Positions 1 through 6,062 of a stretch of 13,388 bases of DNA are shown here, piece after piece; the first letter of the stretch is position 1, and every line of letters starts with the position of its first letter. The notes beneath the pieces were generated by a model, which made no database searches, was not told where the DNA came from, and saw nothing but the letters and a program-made list of their open reading frames with translations. Both the position numbers and the translations under genes were made by a program. Location of the stretch: NCBI GenBank assembly GCA_045639255.1, contig JAZUCT010000054.1, forward strand, positions 1 through 13,388, written 5' to 3'. The DNA is from JAZUCT01 sp045639255. GTDB lineage: Bacteria > Bacillota > Clostridia > Christensenellales > UBA1242.

Positions 1-32
1 AAAAAAATTTTTAAAAAAATGGCACACAACAG

Positions 33-61
33 TTGACATTTTAATTTTTTCAGCATATAAT
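33..61 (+). promoter_or_regulatory. Sigma-A type promoter of the hrcA-grpE-dnaK-dnaJ operon
   Basis: TTGACA at 33-38 and TATAAT at 56-61 are separated by exactly 17 bp, so both hexamers and the spacing are perfect consensus. The predicted transcription start is near 68, inside the CIRCE operator. The strength of the promoter fits a unit held down by a repressor and released by stress. Confidence 0.92.
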
Positions 62-97
62 AGTGCTAGCAAACTCAATCAAAGAGTGCTAGCAAAC
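62..97 (+). repeat. 13-bp direct repeat overlapping CIRCE
   Basis: AGTGCTAGCAAAC occurs identically at 62-74 and 85-97, with a 23-bp period. This direct repeat is superimposed on the inverted repeat of the operator, and explains why the left CIRCE arm ends in AAAC rather than ACTC. It may simply reflect operator evolution or duplication. Confidence 0.85.
66..92 (+). promoter_or_regulatory. CIRCE operator (HrcA binding site)
   Basis: CTAGCAAAC (66-74), a 9-bp spacer, then GAGTGCTAG (84-92). The family consensus is TTAGCACTC-N9-GAGTGCTAA. The right arm differs at one position and the left arm at three, while the 27-bp length and 9-bp spacer are kept. It begins 4 bp after the -10 box, so bound HrcA would block initiation. 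The repressor is encoded by the first gene of the operon, giving autoregulation. Confidence 0.88.
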
Positions 98-149
98 AAT
101 GAATAATAAAAAATTTTAAGGCAATAATAGTTAAAGGGGGTGTGCATAA

Positions 150-1202
150 GTGGAAGATGAAAAGTTAAGCGAACGAAAAATGCAAATCCTTATGGGTGCG
201 GTTGAAGAATATATTGCATCAGCCAGCCCAATCACAAGTGGTGGGGTTCATAAAAACATAATATCCAGCATAAGCCCAGCAACATTAAGAAACGAACTTA
301 ATGCGCTTGAAGCCATGGGATATTTAAAACAACTTCACACTTCGGGTGGCAGAGTTCCCACCAGTAAGGCTTACAGGCTTTATGTAAACAACCTTATGGG
401 TGAAGTAAGTTTTGAACTTGATAGTTTGCACAAGGTTAAATTAATGCTTGAAGCCCGCACAACCAGTTTGAACGATATAATTTCAAAACTTTCAAAAACA
501 ATTGCCGAGGCAACAAACTATCCTGCAATGGTTATGTTTAACGGGTTAAACAAACTTACACTGCAAAGTGTTCGAATGTTTCCACTTATGACTGGTGAAT
601 TGTTGGTGTTATTGCAAACAAATGCAGGCATAATTAATAACACAATAAAAACTGAACAACCAGTAACTGAACAAAATTGCCTTGATGCATCAAACTTTTT
701 AACAAAAACTTTTGGCAACAAAACCATTGAAGAAATGATTTCAAACATAAATTCGCTTGAAAGTGAAATGTTAAGCCAAATTGCCGAGTTTAAAAGTTTA
801 ATTAATGTGTTTATAAATTCACTTTCAAAAATTGCAAGTGAACGAAAGGTTAATGTTTCAAACACAACAAAACTTCTTTCAATGCCAGAATATGCAAATA
901 TTGAAAAGGCAAAAGAAATAATTAATTTGTTTGAAGATGAAACTGTGGTGCAAGATTTATTAAGTGAAGAAACCACGCAAGATGTTACCTTTAAAATAGG
1001 CAAAGAAAACAACAATCAAGCATTAAAAGAATGCAGTGTTGTTAAAGCAGATTTTAAAGTTGATGGCGAAAGTGTTGCATCAATTGGCATTGTTGGCCCG
1101 GAACGAATGGACTATGTTAAAATTGCATCAGCATTAAAATATGTTATTGATGAAATTAAAGAAATAAACAACATTGAATATAAGGGGGATAAAAATGAGT
1201 AA
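150..1202 (+). CDS. hrcA: Heat-inducible transcription repressor HrcA
   Basis: Cytoplasmic DNA-binding repressor that binds CIRCE and shuts off class I heat-shock genes; in the family it needs GroEL for activity. The 350-residue product is near the usual ~340. Residues 5-60 form the winged-helix part, with the family signature ISPATLRNEL (41-50) followed by HTSGGRVPTSKAYRLYV (63-79). A GAF-like middle region follows, and the C-terminal motif GIVGPERMDY matches the HrcA family. The start is GTG at 150, preceded by a strong Shine-Dalgarno AAAGGGGGTG (133-142); no in-frame ATG competes nearby. First gene of the operon, directly below CIRCE. Its last 8 nt overlap grpE, and the grpE ribosome binding site lies inside its coding sequence, so the two are probably translationally coupled. 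I see no truncation. Confidence 0.96.
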   Translation: MEDEKLSERKMQILMGAVEEYIASASPITSGGVHKNIISSISPATLRNELNALEAMGYLKQLHTSGGRVPTSKAYRLYVNNLMGEVSFELDSLHKVKLMLEARTTSLNDIISKLSKTIAEATNYPAMVMFNGLNKLTLQSVRMFPLMTGELLVLLQTNAGIINNTIKTEQPVTEQNCLDASNFLTKTFGNKTIEEMISNINSLESEMLSQIAEFKSLINVFINSLSKIASERKVNVSNTTKLLSMPEYANIEKAKEIINLFEDETVVQDLLSEETTQDVTFKIGKENNNQALKECSVVKADFKVDGESVASIGIVGPERMDYVKIASALKYVIDEIKEINNIEYKGDKNE

Positions 1203-1863
1203 GCAAAAAAACAAAGAACAAGCAAAAATCATTAAATTCGAAAAAGAAGATAATTGTTCTTGCAATAACGAATGCGATTGTGGTGAAGATTGCAATTGCA
1301 CTGAAAACAACAAATGCAGTGAAAATTGCACTTGTAACACTGAACAATGCAATTGCGATAACCATTGCGATTGTGGCGAAAATTGTGAATGTGGTTCTGA
1401 ATGCGATTGCGAGCACGAACATTGCGATTGCGGTTGTGAAGATGTAAATTTGGCGCTTCAATATTTAAATCTTGCAAAACAAATTCAAGCCGACTTCGAT
1501 AATTATCGCAAACGCACAGAAGAAAGTGTTAAAAATGCCAGAATTGATGGCATTATTGATGGAGTTAAAGCAATTTTGCCAGCAATAGATGTTTTCGATG
1601 TTGCATTAACACAAGTAACCGATGAAAAATCAAAACAAGGCATTCAAATGGTTAAAGGTCAAATTGAAAAATCAATTAACGATTTGGGCGTAACAAAAAT
1701 AAATGCTGTTGGAGAAAAATTTAACCCACATCTTCATAATGCAGTTATGACAGCATCTAACCCAGATTTCGATGATGAAATTATAACCGACGAATTTTCT
1801 GCCGGATATATGTTCAAAGGCAAAGTTATTCGTTACAGCCAAGTTCGAGTTAACAAAAAATAA
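1195..1863 (+). CDS. grpE: GrpE nucleotide exchange factor with a cysteine-rich N-terminal block
   Basis: Exchange factor that releases ADP from DnaK, acting as a dimer in the cytoplasm. ATG at 1195 is chosen over an upstream in-frame TTG at 1174 because AAGGGGG (1182-1188) sits 6 bp before it; this gives 222 residues and an 8-nt overlap with hrcA. Residues 85-222 are normal GrpE: end of the long helix with DFDNYRKRTEE, the LPAIDVFDVAL helix, then the beta domain with GEKFNPHLHNAV and a C-terminal VIRYSQVRV strand. Residues 1-20 are lysine-rich. Residues 21-81 are highly unusual: 20 cysteines, mostly in CxC pairs separated by Asp/Glu/Asn/Gly. This replaces most of the N-terminal long helix that GrpE dimers normally pair through. 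Known: GrpE core function. Inferred: metal binding or redox sensing by the extension. Confidence 0.95.
   Translation: MSKQKNKEQAKIIKFEKEDNCSCNNECDCGEDCNCTENNKCSENCTCNTEQCNCDNHCDCGENCECGSECDCEHEHCDCGCEDVNLALQYLNLAKQIQADFDNYRKRTEESVKNARIDGIIDGVKAILPAIDVFDVALTQVTDEKSKQGIQMVKGQIEKSINDLGVTKINAVGEKFNPHLHNAVMTASNPDFDDEIITDEFSAGYMFKGKVIRYSQVRVNKK
1255..1437 (+). repeat. CxC-repeat (metallothionein-like) segment inside grpE
   Basis: Encodes GrpE residues 21-81: 20 Cys in 61 residues. There are nine separate CxC pairs (CSC, CDC, CNC, CTC, CNC, CDC, CEC, CDC, CDC), the last extended to CDCGC, plus one lone Cys at 41. Spacers are short and acidic or Asn-rich, with no aromatic or aliphatic residues. At DNA level the unit TGCGATTG(T/C)GG(T/C)GAA recurs imperfectly, so the block looks as if it grew by tandem duplication. 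Mixed TGT/TGC codons argue that it is not a very recent expansion. Confidence 0.9.
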
Positions 1864-1924
1864 AAAACAGAGTCGCAGATCTCTTTAAAACACGAATTAA
1901 ATAAAAAATAGGAGAATAAAAATT

Positions 1925-3757
1925 ATGTCAAAAATTATTGGAATAGATTTAGGAACAACAAACAGTTGTGTTGCAATTATGGAAGGTGGTAAACCAACAG
2001 TTATTGCAAACGCAGAAGGTGGAAGAACAACCCCAAGTGTTGTTGCATTCACAAAAGATGGTGAAAGGCTTGTTGGTCAAGTTGCAAAAAGGCAAGCAGT
2101 TTCAAACTATGAAAACACAATTGCATCAATTAAAAGGCACATGGGAACAGACTATAAAGTTACCATTCAAGGCAAAGCATATTCAGCACCAGAAGTAAGT
2201 GCAATGATTCTTTCAAAACTTAAAGCCGATGCAGAAGCATATCTTGGCACAAAAGTAAGTCAAGCAGTTATCACAGTTCCTGCTTACTTTAACGATAGCC
2301 AACGCCAAGCAACAAAAGATGCTGGCAAAATTGCAGGCCTTGAAGTGCTAAGAATAATTAACGAACCAACAGCCGCTTCACTTGCTTATGGCCTTGATAA
2401 AGGCGAAAATAAAAACCAAAAAGTGCTTGTATACGATCTTGGTGGCGGAACATTCGATGTTTCAATTCTTGAAATTGGCGATGGCGTTTTTGAAGTTCTT
2501 TCAACCAATGGCGACACAAAACTTGGTGGCGATGATTTCGATCAAAAAATAATTGACCTTCTTGTTGAAGAATTTAAAAAATTAAACGGAATTGATTTAA
2601 GTTCAGATCGTTTGGCAATGCAACGCTTAAAAGAAGCAGCAGAAAAAGCAAAAATCGATCTTTCTGCAACACCAAAAACAACAATTTCACTTCCATTTAT
2701 CACAGCAGATGCAACAGGCCCTAAACACTTGGAAATGGATTTAACAAGAGCAAAATTTGATGATATCACTTCTGACCTTGTTCAAAAAACACTTACTTGC
2801 ACAACAAAAGCAATGCAAGATGCAAAACTAGGCAATAACGATATTGATAAAGTTATTCTTGTTGGTGGTTCAACCAGAATTCCAGCAGTTGTTGAAGCAA
2901 TTAAAAACCATACAGGCAAAGAACCATTTAAAGGCATTAACCCAGATGAATGTGTTGCAATTGGTGCAGCAATTCAAGCAGGCGTTCTTGCAGGCGATGT
3001 TAAAGATGTTCTTCTTCTTGATGTAACACCACTTTCACTTGGAATTGAAACTTTGCGCGGTGTTTGCACAAAACTTATTAACCGTAATACAACAATTCCA
3101 ACCAGAAAAAGTCAAATTTTCTCAACCGCAAGCGATAATCAACCAGGCGTAGATATTCATGTTCTTCAAGGTGAAAGGGATATGGCTGCATATAACAAAT
3201 CACTTGGCAGATTCAGCCTTGTAGATATCCCACCTGCACCAAGGGGTGTTCCACAAATCGAAGTTACTTTCGATATTGACGCAAATGGTATTGTTTCAGT
3301 TTCTGCAAAAGATTTGGGAACTGGTAAAGAACAAAAAATCACAATCACAGCAAGTTCAAACCTAAGTGAAGAAGAAATCAACAAAGCTGTTAAAGAAGCC
3401 GAAGAACACGCTGAAGAAGATAAAAAGCGTAAAGAATATGTAGATACTAAAAACACAGCAGATAACACAATTTATCAACTTGAAAAACTTCTTCGTGATA
3501 ACGGCGATAAAATCAGTGAAGATGAAAAAACAAAACTAACCGAAGCAATTGAAAAAGCCAAAAAAGAATGTGAAAGCACTGAAACAGAAGTTATTAAAAA
3601 AGCAATGGAAGAACTTTCAAAAACTTCAGAAGCAGTTGTAACAAAACTATATCAAAATGCAAACCCAAACGGTGCTAATGCTGGCAATCCAAATCCAGAA
3701 CAACCAAACAATAACGGAAACAACACAAATAACCCAGACGATGTTATAATTGAATAA
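1925..3757 (+). CDS. dnaK: Chaperone DnaK (Hsp70)
   Basis: ATP-driven Hsp70 chaperone, 610 residues, complete. Nucleotide-binding domain ~1-360: phosphate loop GIDLGTTNSC (6-15), DLGGGTFDVS (171-180), GGSTRIP (314-320). Interdomain linker VLLLDVTPL (362-370), then the substrate-binding beta domain to ~480 and the helical lid to ~577. The sequence runs directly from KRHMGTDYKV (70-79) without the insertion typical of Gram-negative DnaK, so it is Gram-positive-type. The start is ATG at 1925 with AGGAG (1910-1914) upstream. Third gene of the operon, 61 bp after grpE. Oddities: the C-terminal tail (578-603) is half asparagine, ending DDVIIE, and five cysteines are present (15, 292, 343, 381, 549), of which 343 and 381 lie in motifs that usually have Val and Phe. 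Identity is not in doubt. Confidence 0.98.
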   Translation: MSKIIGIDLGTTNSCVAIMEGGKPTVIANAEGGRTTPSVVAFTKDGERLVGQVAKRQAVSNYENTIASIKRHMGTDYKVTIQGKAYSAPEVSAMILSKLKADAEAYLGTKVSQAVITVPAYFNDSQRQATKDAGKIAGLEVLRIINEPTAASLAYGLDKGENKNQKVLVYDLGGGTFDVSILEIGDGVFEVLSTNGDTKLGGDDFDQKIIDLLVEEFKKLNGIDLSSDRLAMQRLKEAAEKAKIDLSATPKTTISLPFITADATGPKHLEMDLTRAKFDDITSDLVQKTLTCTTKAMQDAKLGNNDIDKVILVGGSTRIPAVVEAIKNHTGKEPFKGINPDECVAIGAAIQAGVLAGDVKDVLLLDVTPLSLGIETLRGVCTKLINRNTTIPTRKSQIFSTASDNQPGVDIHVLQGERDMAAYNKSLGRFSLVDIPPAPRGVPQIEVTFDIDANGIVSVSAKDLGTGKEQKITITASSNLSEEEINKAVKEAEEHAEEDKKRKEYVDTKNTADNTIYQLEKLLRDNGDKISEDEKTKLTEAIEKAKKECESTETEVIKKAMEELSKTSEAVVTKLYQNANPNGANAGNPNPEQPNNNGNNTNNPDDVIIE

Positions 3758-3796
3758 TTATTCATAATAACAAATATTTATTCATAAAATTTAAAT

Positions 3797-3822
3797 AATT
3801 GCCCCGTGGCTTTGGGGCAATT
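3797..3822 (+). terminator. Hairpin between dnaK and dnaJ (possible attenuator or mRNA stabiliser)
   Basis: AATTGCCCC (3797-3805) pairs perfectly over 9 bp with GGGGCAATT (3814-3822) around the 8-nt loop GTGGCTTT. The following run TGCTTT is only weakly U-rich, so it may be a leaky terminator that lowers dnaJ relative to dnaK, or a structure protecting the dnaK 3' end. No convincing promoter for dnaJ lies between the hairpin and the gene, so dnaJ probably depends on read-through. Confidence 0.7.
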
Positions 3823-3848
3823 TGCTTTAAATAAAACAGGAGGAAATT

Positions 3849-4979
3849 ATGGCACAAAATTATTATGATGTGCTTGGTGTAAGCAAGTCTGCCAGCGAAG
3901 ATGAAATAAAATCGGCATACCGCAAACTTGCAAAAAAATATCACCCCGATCTTAATAAAGATAACCCTGAGGCAGCAACAAAGTTTAAAGAAGTTGCCGA
4001 GGCCTACGAAGTGCTTTCCGACAGCACAAAAAGGGCTAACTACGATCAGTTTGGTTCAGCAGATGGCCCGCAATTTAATGGCTTTGGTGGTGCTGGTGGT
4101 TTTGGCGGTGGTTTCAGTGGCGGGTTTGGTGGATTTGAAGATATCTTTAATATTTTCTCTTCATTCGGTGGTGGTTCACAAAGGCAAAACACCGCAGCAC
4201 AAAAAGGCAACGATTTGCTTATCCGCATGAATTTAACCTTTGAAGAAGCCGCATTTGGTGTTGAAAAAACAATAACACTAACCAAAACCGATAACTGTTC
4301 ACACTGTTCAGGCACTGGTGCAAAAAATGGAACAGAATTTTCAACTTGCCCAGAATGTTCAGGCACAGGTCAAGTGCGTTACACACAAAACAGTTTGTTT
4401 GGTCAAATAACACAAGTTGGAATTTGTAAAACTTGTAACGGAACAGGTAAGAAAATTAAAGAAAAATGTTCTTATTGTTCAGGAAAAGGCACAACAAAAG
4501 TAACAAAACAAATAAAAGTTAATGTTCCAGCAGGAATTAACAACGAACAAACAATAATAATGCGTGAAGAAGGCGAGGCAGGAAGAAGGGGTGGCCCAAA
4601 CGGTGATTTAAAAATTGTTGTTTCAGTTTCACCACATAAACTTCTTGTGCGTGATGAATTTGATTTAAGGCTAACACTCCCAATTCCATTCACACTAAGC
4701 ATTCTTGGTGGAAAAGTTGAAATTCCAACTCTTGAAGGAAATTATGAACTAACCATTCCAGCATGCACGCAAACAGGCACTGTGTTCAGGTTAAAAAATA
4801 AAGGAATTCAAAAACTTAAACGAATTGGCAGGGGCGATTTAATTGTTACAGTTCAAGTTGAAATGCCAAAAAACATAAACGATACAGAACGCCAAGCATT
4901 GCAAGCACTTGCAAACAGCATTAAAAATGCAGACTATACAAAAGTAACAGAATATAACAAAAAAATGAACATAAAATAA
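3849..4979 (+). CDS. dnaJ: Chaperone DnaJ (Hsp40)
   Basis: Co-chaperone that delivers substrates to DnaK and stimulates its ATPase. The 376-residue product has the full type I architecture: J domain 1-70 with the essential HPD triad at 32-34, a Gly/Phe-rich region ~73-110, a zinc-finger domain with four CxxCxGxG repeats (starting at Cys150, 167, 193 and 207), then the C-terminal substrate-binding beta domains with the GxLxV-type segment GRGDLIVTVQV. All eight zinc cysteines are present. ATG at 3849 has a textbook AGGAGG (3838-3843) 5 bp upstream. Last gene of the heat-shock operon, separated from dnaK by a hairpin and followed by a strong terminator. It uses slightly more GC-rich codons at its 5' end (the G/F region) than neighbouring genes; this reflects glycine content and is not a sign of transfer. 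Confidence 0.98.
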   Translation: MAQNYYDVLGVSKSASEDEIKSAYRKLAKKYHPDLNKDNPEAATKFKEVAEAYEVLSDSTKRANYDQFGSADGPQFNGFGGAGGFGGGFSGGFGGFEDIFNIFSSFGGGSQRQNTAAQKGNDLLIRMNLTFEEAAFGVEKTITLTKTDNCSHCSGTGAKNGTEFSTCPECSGTGQVRYTQNSLFGQITQVGICKTCNGTGKKIKEKCSYCSGKGTTKVTKQIKVNVPAGINNEQTIIMREEGEAGRRGGPNGDLKIVVSVSPHKLLVRDEFDLRLTLPIPFTLSILGGKVEIPTLEGNYELTIPACTQTGTVFRLKNKGIQKLKRIGRGDLIVTVQVEMPKNINDTERQALQALANSIKNADYTKVTEYNKKMNIK

Positions 4980-5017
4980 ACAAAATTTTCGTTTTCAAAT
5001 TAACATATCTCTTAATA

Positions 5018-5049
5018 AAAAAAGCAACTTTTCTCCAAGTTGCTTTTTT
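5018..5049 (+). terminator. Intrinsic terminator after dnaJ
   Basis: GCAACTT (5024-5030) pairs with AAGTTGC (5037-5043) around a 6-nt loop TTCTCC. The stem is extended by six A-T pairs (5018-5023 with 5044-5049), the last being the U tract. It ends the chaperone operon and isolates it from prmA, which has its own promoter. Confidence 0.93.
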
Positions 5050-5078
5050 GCATAAATATTCAAAATAAAATTAACTAA

Positions 5079-5128
5079 ATAAAATATTTTTTGGTTTTTT
5101 AACAACCATTTGCAACCAAATATTTTAT
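5079..5128. repeat. Imperfect inverted repeat overlapping the prmA promoter
   Basis: ATAAAATATTT (5079-5089) and AAATATTTTAT (5118-5128) are perfect reverse complements, and GGTT (5093-5096) matches AACC (5114-5117) once a 3-nt bulge (5090-5092) is allowed. The right arm covers part of the -35 box and the -35/-10 spacer. It could be an operator or merely an AT-rich coincidence; no regulator is identifiable. Confidence 0.5.
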
Positions 5129-5138
5129 ATGCTATAAT
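5110..5138 (+). promoter_or_regulatory. Extended -10 promoter of prmA-rsmE-mtaB, predicted leaderless
   Basis: TTGCAA (5110-5115), 17 bp, then TATAAT (5133-5138) preceded by TG at 5130-5131, giving an extended -10 TGCTATAAT. Counting 7 nt from the end of the -10 places +1 at 5145, the A of the prmA ATG. There is no Shine-Dalgarno sequence between the -10 box and the ATG. Confidence 0.8.
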
Positions 5139-5144
5139 AACTTT

Positions 5145-6062
5145 ATGAAATACATACAAGTAACTTTAAAAACAACACAAGCATTTGAAGAAATGGCTTC
5201 ATTTTTGCTTATGGAAAATGGTGCAGAAGGCACATCAATAATTAACAAGCAAGATTATTTTGATTTAATAAATAACAAAGAAGTGTGGGATTATGTTGAT
5301 GAAAATCTTCCGCAGAAATACGATGAATTTGTTTATATTAAAACTTGCTTTAAATTAACAGAAAAAGAAAACATAAAACAGTTTAAAAAACAAGTTAAAG
5401 AAAGCCTTAAATATTTTCCCGAAAGTTTGTGTAAAGTAAGCACAAAAGTTGTGCAAGATAAAAATTGGAACACCGAATGGAAAAAGTTTTATAAGCCACT
5501 AACATTTGAAAATGTTGTTATTAACCCAAAATGGATTGAAGCAGATTATGGCAAAAAGATAGTTATAAACATTGATCCATCAATGGCATTTGGCACAGGT
5601 CAGCATGAAAGCACAAGCAATTGTTTAACTCTTATTCAGCAAATTGAAACAAGAAATATGGAAGTTTTGGATTTAGGTTGTGGCAGTGGCATATTGGGCA
5701 TAACAGCACTTAAACTTGGTGCAAAAAATTGTTTGTTTGTTGAAATTGATGCAATGGCAATGAATGTTTGCAAAGATAATTGCAAGTTAAACAATCTTTC
5801 AAATTGCGAATTTTTGGTGGCGGATAACATTAAAAATGTTTCAAAACAATTTGATGTTATTTTGGCAAACCTAACAGTAGATTTGTTAGCAATGTATGCT
5901 TTCGATATAAATCGCACACTAAAACAAGGCGGAAAACTTATTATAAGCGGAATTATTGATGGCAGGCAAGATGAAATTATAGATGTGTTTAAAAAACTTA
6001 ACATAAAACACATAACACATACTCAAAAAGGGGATTGGCATTCTTATATTTGTCAAAAATAA
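5145..6062 (+). CDS. prmA: Ribosomal protein L11 methyltransferase PrmA
   Basis: SAM-dependent enzyme that methylates lysine side chains and the N-terminus of ribosomal protein L11. The 305-residue length is typical. The N-terminal ~1-110 is the substrate-recognition part. The catalytic Rossmann domain begins around 120, with the PrmA signature IDPSMAFGTGQHES (143-156), SAM motif I DLGCGSG (176-182), acidic motif VEIDAMA (199-205) and ILANL (239-243). The start codon has no Shine-Dalgarno and lies where transcription is predicted to begin, so a leaderless mRNA is likely. The next in-frame ATG (codon 17, ATG GCT) would cut into the N-terminal domain, so I keep 5145. First gene of prmA-rsmE-mtaB, with 0 nt before rsmE. 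It contains nine cysteines, high for the family. The position after dnaJ is the conserved Bacillota arrangement. Confidence 0.96.
   Translation: MKYIQVTLKTTQAFEEMASFLLMENGAEGTSIINKQDYFDLINNKEVWDYVDENLPQKYDEFVYIKTCFKLTEKENIKQFKKQVKESLKYFPESLCKVSTKVVQDKNWNTEWKKFYKPLTFENVVINPKWIEADYGKKIVINIDPSMAFGTGQHESTSNCLTLIQQIETRNMEVLDLGCGSGILGITALKLGAKNCLFVEIDAMAMNVCKDNCKLNNLSNCEFLVADNIKNVSKQFDVILANLTVDLLAMYAFDINRTLKQGGKLIISGIIDGRQDEIIDVFKKLNIKHITHTQKGDWHSYICQK

Noticed and set aside
1..32. A/T runs at the window start as the tail of an upstream terminator
   Set aside because: No GC stem is visible within the window, so it cannot be supported.
1174..1194. Upstream TTG start for grpE (7 extra codons)
   Set aside because: The AAGGGGG ribosome binding site would lie inside the coding sequence; ATG at 1195 is correctly spaced from it.
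1232..1477. Open reading frames on the minus strand rich in His, Arg and Asn opposite the Cys-rich part of grpE
   Set aside because: They are complements of the repetitive TGC/TGT codons; they lack ribosome binding sites and resemble no protein family. The plus-strand grpE explains the region.
1869..1884. Possible hairpin AGAG...CTCT between grpE and dnaK
   Set aside because: Only a 4-bp stem with an 8-nt loop and no strong U tract; too weak for a terminator.
4046..4366. Proline-rich minus-strand reading frame opposite dnaJ
   Set aside because: It is the complement of the glycine/phenylalanine-rich DnaJ region; no start signals and dnaJ is certain.
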